From Ferruginibacter sp. (GTDB taxonomy: Bacteria > Bacteroidota > Bacteroidia > Chitinophagales > Chitinophagaceae), in assembly GCA_030831725.1 (NCBI GenBank), contig JAURKN010000049.1:1-5429 (forward strand): a stretch of 5,429 bases of DNA. Direction: 5' to 3'. Shown here piece after piece: positions 1 to 5,429 of the stretch (the stretch's first letter is position 1; each line of letters opens with the position of its first letter). Under the pieces are notes generated by a model. The model had not been told where the DNA came from. It worked only from the letters and a program-made list of their open reading frames with translations, and made no database searches. Both the position numbers and the translations under genes were made by a program.

Positions 1-101
1 CTAAGAAAGCTGCTCCTAAAAAAGCCGCTGCTAAGAAAGCTGCTCCTAAAAAAGCTGCTGCTAAGAAAGCTGCTCCTAAGAAAGCCGCTGCTAAGAAAGC
101 A
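1..101 (+). repeat. 30-bp in-frame tandem repeat, about 3.3 copies
   Basis: Copies start at 1, 31 and 61, with a partial copy at 91-101. Each begins CTAAGAAAGCTGCTCCTAA and encodes ten residues. Each copy is itself two related 15-bp halves (KKAAP and KKAAA). The array runs off the left edge, so the total copy number is unknown. Differences between copies are few and synonymous, as expected for an expanding or contracting coding repeat under selection for its protein composition. Confidence 0.9.
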
Positions 102-104
102 TAA
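1..104 (+). CDS. Histone H1-like Lys/Ala/Pro-rich protein, C-terminal end (partial)
   Basis: Only the last 33 codons are in the window; the gene enters from the left edge in frame 3 and stops at TAA 102-104. The visible protein is made solely of Lys, Ala and Pro, repeating KKAAPKKAAA about 3.3 times. Such tails are known from histone H1-like bacterial proteins (Hc1/AlgP type), where they bind nucleic acid non-specifically through the lysines; that role here is an inference from composition. Frame 3 is chosen because every base difference between repeat copies (GCC/GCT, AAA/AAG, GCT/GCA) falls at its third codon position and is silent, whereas in frame 1, also open, the C/T differences would change Pro to Leu. 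A terminator follows directly. The N-terminal domain is not visible, so an HU-type or other folded domain fused to this tail cannot be excluded. Confidence 0.8.
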   Translation, partial: KKAAPKKAAAKKAAPKKAAAKKAAPKKAAAKKA

Positions 105-143
105 TTTAGCAATTAGCACTTTGCTTGAAAAGCAAAAAATAAT

Positions 144-172
144 AATCCCGGATTTTTATCCGGGATTTTTTT
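144..172 (+). terminator. Intrinsic terminator of the histone-like gene
   Basis: A perfect 10-bp inverted repeat, AATCCCGGAT (144-153) and ATCCGGGATT (158-167), encloses a TTTT loop and runs into a seven-T tract (166-172). It lies about 40 bases after the stop codon at 104. The GC-rich stem core followed by T residues is the classic rho-independent form. An A-rich stretch on the left side could give weak termination in the other direction, but no gene reads into it from the right. Confidence 0.88.
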
Positions 173-201
173 ATTTATGATTCACAAACTACCCTATTGA
201 C

Positions 202-209
202 TAAATTTG
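202..209 (+). promoter_or_regulatory. Candidate -7 box for the PolX-like gene
   Basis: TAAATTTG matches the Bacteroidota sigma-ABfr -7 consensus TAnnTTTG exactly. It lies just 4 bases before the ATG at 214, so transcription would begin at or next to the start codon and the mRNA would be leaderless or nearly so. No convincing TTG/TTTG -33 element is seen at the expected distance of about 20 bases upstream, where the sequence is the AT-rich downstream flank of the terminator. The short motif could be a chance match in AT-rich DNA. Confidence 0.3.
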
Positions 210-213
210 ACGA

Positions 214-1893
214 ATGGAAAATCATCAGATCGCCGACCAATTCTCTCTTCTTTCCAAACTAATGGACATTCACGGCGAAAACGAATTCAAGGCAAAATCC
301 TATGCGGCAGCAGCATTCTCTATAGATAAACTACTAACCCCACTTCACCATCTTACTACCGATCAAATTGCGAATCAAAAAGGCATCGGCGTATCCGCAG
401 CTCAAAAAATTCGGGAAATTTTGGAAACGGGAAAAATAGCCGCACTTGATAAAATTATCGAAGCCACTCCTCCAGGAATCCTGGAGATGATTAAAATAAA
501 AGGAATTGGTCCAAAAAAAATCAACACCATTTGGAAAGAAATGGAAATAGAAACCATTGGTGAGTTGGAATATGCCTGTTTGGAAAACAGACTTAAAAGA
601 TATAAAGGATTCGGTGAGAAAACACAACAAAATGTTTTGGAAAGCATCCGCTTCTATCAGCAAAGCAAAGGGAGATATCTATATGCCGAACTAGAAGCCA
701 TCATGCCTATTATTTTGGATCAGATTGGTTCAATATTTCCTGAATGTAAAATGACTGTCACCGGCGAGTTTGCAAGACAGCTTGAAATCATAGATACCGT
801 CGAGCTTTTAATCGCAGGAGAGCAAAGCAAGTTGGATCAAGGTATCAACAACATACCTGCAGAATGGCTGACCAAGGTTTCATCAACCCATTTCATCATC
901 ACAAATCCGTTGGAAATAAGGGTACACCTGCATTTATGTGAACTTTCATCATACATCAGCAACAGCATCCAAAAATCATCATCCGAAGCATTTTGGGAAG
1001 CGTTGCAAAAAATTGAATCGCGAACAAACACAATAGTTCTCAATGAAGAGATCGATTTTTTCAGTGCAAGGCAAATTCCTTTCATACCTCCATTTCTGAG
1101 AGAAGATCCAGCTGTGTTGCAAAAGATTGATTCCATTCCTTTTGATGATATCATTCAAAAAAAAGACATCAAAGGCATAATCCACAGCCATAGTACATGG
1201 AGCGATGGATCAAACAGTATCGAGGAAATGGCTGAAGCTGCAATCGCATCAGGATTCGAATATCTGGTAATCAGCGACCATAGCCAATCCGCATTCTACG
1301 CGCAAGGCTTATCATCAGAAAAAGTACTCGAACAACATAGATTAATTGATATTCTGAACGAAAAATACAAGCCTTTCAAAATTTTCAAAAGCATTGAGTC
1401 GGATATCCTGAACGACGGCAAATTGGATTATCCCGATGAAATATTGAGAAGATTCGATCTCGTTATCGCTTCGGTTCATAGCAACCTGAAAATGAATCTG
1501 GAAAAATCGATGATGCGTTTAAGCAATGCTGTAAAAAATCCTTATACAACAATCTTAGGTCATCCTACTGGCAGACTTTTACTGAGCAGACCCGGATATC
1601 CCGTTGATATGTCAACTTTGATTTCCCTTTGCGCTGAACATAATGTGGTAATCGAATTAAACGCACATCCCAGAAGACTTGATATGGACTGGAGGTTCAT
1701 TCAAGAGGCAAGAGATAAACAAGTGCTTATTTCCATCGACCCCGATGCACATATGATAGAAGGATTTGACGATATCGAATATGGTGTGAAAGTAGCTCAG
1801 AAAGGAGGCCTAAGAAAAAAAGAGAACCTTAGCAGTTTCAGCTTAGATGAGATGTATGCATTTCTGGAAAAACAGAAATCAAAAAGAAAATAA
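214..1893 (+). CDS. polX: PolX-like protein: HhH and PHP domains, polymerase site degenerate
   Basis: This 559-residue protein has the full architecture and length of bacterial PolX (family X DNA polymerase plus PHP 3'-5' exonuclease, involved in base-excision-type gap repair). The N-terminal 8-kDa-like region (1-50) is followed by helix-hairpin-helix motifs near 55-70 (KGIG), 95-107 (KGIGPKK) and 130-145 (KGFGEKT). The degenerate palm is at about 160-285 and the PHP domain at about 320-559. PHP metal ligands look intact: H324/H326 in HSHSTWSDG, D355-H356, E395, H422, H450 and D511/H513 in DPDAH. In the palm, the family GS motif is GE (184-185), the catalytic Asp-x-Asp is T195-V-E197, and the third Asp is H238; the FTGSK-like motif is not recognisable. 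By homology to Bacillus subtilis PolX (recalled, not computed), polymerase activity is probably absent, leaving a DNA-binding PHP nuclease. The ATG at 214 fits the usual PolX N-terminus. No Shine-Dalgarno is seen. Confidence 0.88.
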   Translation: MENHQIADQFSLLSKLMDIHGENEFKAKSYAAAAFSIDKLLTPLHHLTTDQIANQKGIGVSAAQKIREILETGKIAALDKIIEATPPGILEMIKIKGIGPKKINTIWKEMEIETIGELEYACLENRLKRYKGFGEKTQQNVLESIRFYQQSKGRYLYAELEAIMPIILDQIGSIFPECKMTVTGEFARQLEIIDTVELLIAGEQSKLDQGINNIPAEWLTKVSSTHFIITNPLEIRVHLHLCELSSYISNSIQKSSSEAFWEALQKIESRTNTIVLNEEIDFFSARQIPFIPPFLREDPAVLQKIDSIPFDDIIQKKDIKGIIHSHSTWSDGSNSIEEMAEAAIASGFEYLVISDHSQSAFYAQGLSSEKVLEQHRLIDILNEKYKPFKIFKSIESDILNDGKLDYPDEILRRFDLVIASVHSNLKMNLEKSMMRLSNAVKNPYTTILGHPTGRLLLSRPGYPVDMSTLISLCAEHNVVIELNAHPRRLDMDWRFIQEARDKQVLISIDPDAHMIEGFDDIEYGVKVAQKGGLRKKENLSSFSLDEMYAFLEKQKSKRK

Positions 1894-1896
1894 TAA

Positions 1897-2442
1897 TTAC
1901 TGCTGGAATTTTCGTTGTTTCCCGATTTGGCGGAAGATGTACTCGTCTGCCCCCGCTTCGAGAAGCCTGTCGAATAATATGGATGTGGCTTTCGCATCAC
2001 CATAAGCCCTGTGGCGATCCTCCAACTCAATACCCATGTTCGCACAAAGTTTACCCAGGGAATAAGAAGGCTGTCCAGGAAAAAGCTTCCGACTCAAACT
2101 TATCGTGCAAATTTTATCGCAGTTCAGGTTCCAGCCGAAACGGCTCAATTCCTGGCGTACAAATTGAAAGTCGAAATTAACATTGTGAGCCACGAAAATC
2201 CTGTCTTGTAAATGGGAGTATATTTCCTCAGCAACCTCTTCAAAATCCGGTGCTGAAGCCACCATGGCATTGCTGATGCCTGTGAGTCCGGTTATGTAAG
2301 AAGGAATCGACCTTCCTGGATTGACAAGCGTCTGATAATGCGAGGTTACCTTATACCCGTCATGCATAAGTATGGCGATTTCAGTAATGTGATTGCCTGA
2401 AATAAATCCACCAGTCGTTTCGATGTCTACAATGGCGTACAT
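1897..2442 (-). CDS. DnaQ-like DEDDh 3'-5' exonuclease
   Basis: A 181-residue protein consisting of essentially one RNase H-fold exonuclease domain of the DnaQ/PolC-epsilon type, which removes nucleotides from 3' ends using two metal ions. All five DEDDh residues are visible: D6 and E8 in VDIETTG (ExoI), D91 in AHNVNFD (ExoII), and H144 and D149 in HRAYGDA (ExoIII). The motif TGLTGIS near 51-57 is typical of epsilon-like members. The protein is too short to carry the GIY-YIG/UvrC-like or BRCT extensions that some relatives have. It could be a stand-alone proofreading subunit or a repair or RNA-processing nuclease; the sequence does not decide this, so no symbol is given. The ATG at 2440-2442 puts the ExoI motif at residue 5, as usual. 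The gene converges on the PolX-like gene with only 3 bases between stops and diverges from valS. No clear Shine-Dalgarno is present. Confidence 0.92.
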   Translation of the reverse strand: MYAIVDIETTGGFISGNHITEIAILMHDGYKVTSHYQTLVNPGRSIPSYITGLTGISNAMVASAPDFEEVAEEIYSHLQDRIFVAHNVNFDFQFVRQELSRFGWNLNCDKICTISLSRKLFPGQPSYSLGKLCANMGIELEDRHRAYGDAKATSILFDRLLEAGADEYIFRQIGKQRKFQQ

Positions 2443-2552
2443 ATCGGAAAAAATAATCTCTTTTAGTCATCAAGGTAGCATTTATCTGTTGAGAATTGGG
2501 ATGAGGAATTGTATTTTTGTGCACCATATATACACCAGTTCAAAATAACGAG
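2443..2552. other. Divergent intergenic region, exonuclease / valS
   Basis: These 110 bases separate the divergent exonuclease gene and valS and must hold the promoters for both. The valS side has a strong candidate (2488-2519). For the minus strand, TATTTTTT (2455-2448) and TACCTTG (2477-2471) are imperfect resemblances to TAnnTTTG, but neither has a matching -33 element at the right distance, so I do not call a promoter there. No T-box-like leader (specifier stem, antiterminator) is recognisable upstream of valS, and the space is too small for one. Confidence 0.5.
2488..2519 (+). promoter_or_regulatory. Bacteroidota-type -33/-7 promoter of valS
   Basis: GTTG (2488-2491) and TATTTTTG (2512-2519) are separated by 20 bases. 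The second element matches TAnnTTTG exactly, and the first matches three of four bases of the TTTG -33 box. Both elements and their spacing agree with the Bacteroidota primary sigma consensus. Transcription would start at about 2523-2526, giving a leader of roughly 28 bases before the ATG at 2553. The placement also argues against using the upstream in-frame TTG at 2517, which lies inside the -7 box. Confidence 0.6.
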
Positions 2553-5171
2553 ATGAATACAGCGCTGAGCAAGAACTTCGAACACCAATCCGCAGAACAG
2601 AAATGGTATGCACACTGGCTCGAAAAAAAATATTTCCATAGCACCCCAGATAATCGGACACCATACACCATTGTCATGCCCCCACCCAATGTGACAGGCG
2701 TGCTGCATATGGGACATTGTCTAAATAATACCATACAGGATATTCTGATTCGAAGAGCCAGAAGCAAGGGATTCAACGCCTGCTGGGTGCCAGGCACAGA
2801 CCATGCATCCATAGCCACCGAAGCGAAAGTGGTGGCCATGCTCAGAGAACAAGGAATCGCAAAGTCTAGTCTGAGCCGTGAAGATTTTCTGAGTCATGCC
2901 TGGGACTGGAAAGAGAAATATGGAGGAATCATTCTGCAACAATTGAAAAAACTCGGTTGCAGCTTGGATTGGGATAGAACGACATTTACCATGGATCCGG
3001 ATTATTATGAATCTGTGATCAAGGTATTTGTGGATTTACATAAAAAAGGCGTGATATATCGTGGTAAGAGAATGATCAACTGGGATGTGAAAGCATTGAC
3101 AGCATTGAGTGACGAGGAAGTGATACGTAAAGAAACCAGACAAAAACTATATCACATTCGCTATGCCATCGAAGGCAGCGATGAAGGAATTGTGATTGCC
3201 ACCGTAAGACCCGAAACCATCATGGGAGACACGGCGATTTGTGTGAATCCGAATGATGATCGATACAAACATCTTCACGGAAAATTCGCGTTTGTTCCAT
3301 TGATTAACCGAAGAATTCCCATCATCGCAGATGAATATGTGACTATGGATTTTGGAACCGGTGCTTTGAAAGTGACACCTGCCCATGATACAAACGATTA
3401 TCAGCTTGGGATAAAACACCAACTGGAAATCGTGGATGTGTTGAATGATGACGGAACCATGAGTGAGGCCGCTCAAATTTATGTGGGGCTGGATCGATTC
3501 GAGACCCGGAAAAAAATTGCGGCTGAACTCGAAGAGAAAGGGTATCTACAAAAAACGGAGGAGTATACCAGCGAAGTGGGATTCAGTGAAAGAACAGATG
3601 TTGTGGTGGAACCCAGACTCAGCTTACAATGGTGGCTTAACATGAAAGACATTGCCACACCTGCGTTGAAAGCGGTAATGGAAGAGGAAATTCAATTTTT
3701 CCCTCCCAAGTTCAGAAATGTATACAGACATTGGATGGAGAACATCAAAGACTGGTGTGTGAGCCGTCAACTTTGGTGGGGGCATCGCATTCCTGCCTGG
3801 TATGATGAACAGGGAAATGTGACCGTTGCAGAAAATGAAGAAAAAGCAATAGAAAAATATTTGGCTGAGTATGGTAAGAAACCGGAGCGTTTCAAACAAG
3901 ATGAAGATTGCTTGGATACATGGTTCAGCAGTTGGCTTTGGCCTTTCGAAGTATTCAAGGGATATAGCAAACCGGGTAATAAAGAGATTCAGTACTACTA
4001 CCCTACCAACACATTGGTCACCGCACCTGAAATCATATTCTTCTGGGTGGCAAGAATGATCATGGCAGGAGAAGAGTACATGAAAGCCATTCCATTCAAA
4101 GAGGTTTACTTTACAGGAATCGTTCGCGATAAACTGGGTAGAAAAATGAGTAAGAGTCTTGGTAATTCACCGGACTTGTTGGGATTGATCGATCAATACG
4201 GAGCGGATGCCTCAAGATTCGGAATTATGATTTCCTCTCCAGCCGGAAACGATATCCTGTTCGACGAAGCGGCGCTTGAGCAAGGAAGAAATTTCAACAA
4301 CAAAATGTGGAATGCCCTAAAGCTGATTCACATGTGGAAAGAGAGATCAACCGATTTGCTCGTCGAGCCTCCATTTGCAGTGCTTTGGTTCGAAGAAAGA
4401 CTCAAACAAGTTTCAGAAGAAGTGGAAATGATGATGACCCAATTCAGACTGAGTGAGGCGTTGAAAACCATTTACTCTCTCATTTGGGATGATTTCTGTA
4501 GCTGGTATCTCGAATGGGTTAAGCCCGGATATGAACAACCTCTGGCGGATAATGTATACGACTTCACTGTTGATTATTTTACCGAATTGATGCAACTATT
4601 GCACCCATTTATGCCATTCATCACAGAAGAGATCTATCAACAACTCGAAAACAACCGTGAAATTGATTTGTGTGCAAGACAATCTAAAACCGCAACAACA
4701 TCGGCGAATCAAAACATACTGGAGCAAGGACAGATTTTGAAGGATATCATCACCGGCATCAGAGATGTGCGAAACAAACAGCAGATAAAGCCCAAAGAAA
4801 CCATTCAATTGTTCATACAGACTGAAACCCCTGAACTGTTTAACGGGTTGTATGATGTAATCGGCAAACAAGTTAACGCATCATCCATACAATTGACTGA
4901 GAATACTGTTCCCGGATCATTCACAACTGTGATAGGCAAGAACACTTTTTATGTTGTTTCAGAAAAACCGATTGACAGCAGTCATCAAAAAGCAGAGCTT
5001 GAAAAAGAATTGGAATACCTGAAAGGATTTTTGAATAGTGTGGATAAGAAGCTAAGCAATGAAAGATTTGTTCAAAATGCAAAAGCAGAAATCATCGAGT
5101 TGGAAAAAAAGAAAAAAAATGATGCTGAAAATAAAATCAGAATCATAGAAGAGAGTTTGGGAAGAATGTAA
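2553..5171 (+). CDS. valS: Valyl-tRNA synthetase
   Basis: Class Ia enzyme that joins valine to tRNA-Val in the cytosol and hydrolyses mischarged Thr-tRNA-Val. The 872-residue length is normal for bacterial ValRS. Visible in order: HIGH motif as HMGH (52-55) after PPPNVTG; GTDHASIATE (81-90); CP1 editing domain about 195-345 with TVRPET and KVTPAHD, where R219, T222, K273, T275, D279 and D282 match the editing pocket residues of Thermus ValRS (recalled); SRQLWWGHRIPAW (404-416); DTWFSSWLWP (455-464), which favours ValRS over IleRS; KMSKS (531-535); an anticodon-binding helical domain about 580-740; and a C-terminal Lys/Glu-rich coiled coil about 808-868 that contacts tRNA. Start: ATG 2553 is chosen over an in-frame TTG at 2517 because the latter sits in the promoter and adds 12 residues lacking family resemblance. 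The upstream sequence is A-rich without a clear Shine-Dalgarno. Nothing suggests damage or transfer. Confidence 0.97.
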   Translation: MNTALSKNFEHQSAEQKWYAHWLEKKYFHSTPDNRTPYTIVMPPPNVTGVLHMGHCLNNTIQDILIRRARSKGFNACWVPGTDHASIATEAKVVAMLREQGIAKSSLSREDFLSHAWDWKEKYGGIILQQLKKLGCSLDWDRTTFTMDPDYYESVIKVFVDLHKKGVIYRGKRMINWDVKALTALSDEEVIRKETRQKLYHIRYAIEGSDEGIVIATVRPETIMGDTAICVNPNDDRYKHLHGKFAFVPLINRRIPIIADEYVTMDFGTGALKVTPAHDTNDYQLGIKHQLEIVDVLNDDGTMSEAAQIYVGLDRFETRKKIAAELEEKGYLQKTEEYTSEVGFSERTDVVVEPRLSLQWWLNMKDIATPALKAVMEEEIQFFPPKFRNVYRHWMENIKDWCVSRQLWWGHRIPAWYDEQGNVTVAENEEKAIEKYLAEYGKKPERFKQDEDCLDTWFSSWLWPFEVFKGYSKPGNKEIQYYYPTNTLVTAPEIIFFWVARMIMAGEEYMKAIPFKEVYFTGIVRDKLGRKMSKSLGNSPDLLGLIDQYGADASRFGIMISSPAGNDILFDEAALEQGRNFNNKMWNALKLIHMWKERSTDLLVEPPFAVLWFEERLKQVSEEVEMMMTQFRLSEALKTIYSLIWDDFCSWYLEWVKPGYEQPLADNVYDFTVDYFTELMQLLHPFMPFITEEIYQQLENNREIDLCARQSKTATTSANQNILEQGQILKDIITGIRDVRNKQQIKPKETIQLFIQTETPELFNGLYDVIGKQVNASSIQLTENTVPGSFTTVIGKNTFYVVSEKPIDSSHQKAELEKELEYLKGFLNSVDKKLSNERFVQNAKAEIIELEKKKKNDAENKIRIIEESLGRM

Positions 5172-5215
5172 ATGCAATTCCATGTTAAAATGCACAGAAA
5201 AAACCAACAGATTCG

Positions 5216-5223
5216 TACATTGG
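5216..5223 (+). promoter_or_regulatory. Weak candidate -7 box for the exported-protein gene
   Basis: TACATTGG matches TAnnTTTG at five of six defined bases and lies 14 bases before the ATG at 5238. No TTG is found at the expected -33 distance. If real, it would make the gene independent of valS and would favour the 5238 start over 5172; otherwise the gene may be read through from valS, since no terminator hairpin is visible after the valS stop. Confidence 0.2.
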
Positions 5224-5237
5224 GAAAAATATTTACC

Positions 5238-5429
5238 ATGAAGCAAGTATTTCTTTTTGTTTGTATGAGTATTATGGCTTTTTGTACCAGCGCACAAAAA
5301 CCTAATCCCAAAGGAGAAAAAAAATATGCCACTCCGGTGAAACCTCCGGTTTTGAAAACACAAATCGGAATATTGAGTGATTCTGTTCAAGCTCCGGTGG
5401 AGCAAGTTAAGGCGTTGCTGGGCACCTCA
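5238..5429 (+). CDS. Exported protein of unknown function, N-terminal part (partial)
   Basis: An open frame of 64 codons runs to the right edge without a stop. The N-terminus is a Sec-type signal peptide: M-K start, hydrophobic core about residues 4-16 (VFLFVCMSIMAF), and a TSAQ cleavage region, probably cut after A19 or nearby. The Cys at 16 is not in a good lipobox, so lipoprotein processing is unlikely. The next stretch (21-38) is rich in Lys and Pro, like a linker. From about 41 the sequence (TQIGILSDSVQAPVEQVKALLGTS) may begin a folded domain that I do not recognise. The frame stays open upstream to an ATG at 5172 directly after the valS stop, which would give a 22-residue longer basic N-terminus. 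I prefer 5238 because it gives a normal signal peptide. The gene follows valS on the same strand. Confidence 0.65.
   Translation, partial: MKQVFLFVCMSIMAFCTSAQKPNPKGEKKYATPVKPPVLKTQIGILSDSVQAPVEQVKALLGTS

Noticed and set aside
1983..2211. Plus-strand open frames within the exonuclease gene
   Set aside because: The minus-strand frame holds all five DEDDh catalytic residues; the plus-strand translations show no recognisable features.
2443..2552. T-box or other riboswitch upstream of valS
   Set aside because: The predicted leader is about 28 bases, far too short, and no conserved T-box sequence or terminator/antiterminator pair is seen.
5104..5119. A7-G-A8 homopolymer near the end of valS (also A8 runs at 513-520, 1157-1164 and 2623-2630), a possible slippage or phase-variation site
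   Set aside because: All encode lysine-containing stretches in an AT-rich genome, the frames are intact on both sides, and no alternative frame gives a meaningful product.
5172..5237. Terminator after valS
   Set aside because: Only very short complementary stretches (TGCA pairs) occur and no stem is followed by a T tract.
5311..5340. Strong Shine-Dalgarno-like AAAGGAG followed 9 bases later by ATG at 5326
   Set aside because: The ATG is out of frame with the exported protein and meets TGA after four codons (MPLR), so it cannot start a gene; the AG-rich run simply encodes the Lys/Gly/Glu linker.
5052..5405. Long open frames on the minus strand opposite the valS end and exported gene, and similar ones opposite the PolX-like gene and valS
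   Set aside because: They overlap well-supported genes, have low-complexity Phe/Ser/Leu-rich translations typical of the complement of A-rich coding DNA, and show no motifs or start signals.

Overview
This 5.4 kb window reads as an ordinary chromosomal stretch of a Bacteroidota bacterium, possibly Chitinophagaceae/Sphingobacteriia-like (lineage is an inference). Four things point there: start codons without a clear Shine-Dalgarno, matches to the Bacteroidota promoter -7 box TAnnTTTG, a Lys/Ala/Pro-rich histone H1-like tail, and a valyl-tRNA synthetase with 'GTDHASIATE' and 'LVTAPEIIFFWVARMIMAG' motifs that I associate with this phylum. G+C is moderate to low, by eye.

Layout: (1) bases 1-104, the 3' end of a plus-strand gene for a histone H1-like basic protein, ending in a 30-bp tandem repeat and followed by a strong intrinsic terminator (144-172). 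(2) 214-1893, a plus-strand PolX-like protein with helix-hairpin-helix motifs and an intact PHP phosphoesterase domain, but with the polymerase catalytic carboxylates apparently lost. (3) 1897-2442, a minus-strand DnaQ-like DEDDh 3'-5' exonuclease, converging on the PolX-like gene with 3 bases between the stop codons. (4) A 110-bp divergent intergenic region carrying a good Bacteroidota-type promoter. (5) 2553-5171, plus-strand valS, complete, with intact synthetic and editing sites. (6) From 5238 (or 5172) to the window edge, the N-terminus of an exported protein of unknown function.

The genes do not form one pathway. The first three concern DNA (chromatin-like binding, repair-type nuclease, proofreading-type exonuclease), while valS is translational housekeeping. 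No mobile element, CRISPR array, tRNA, rRNA or defence system is visible. The observation most worth following is the PolX homologue that appears to have kept its nuclease and DNA-binding parts while losing the polymerase active site.
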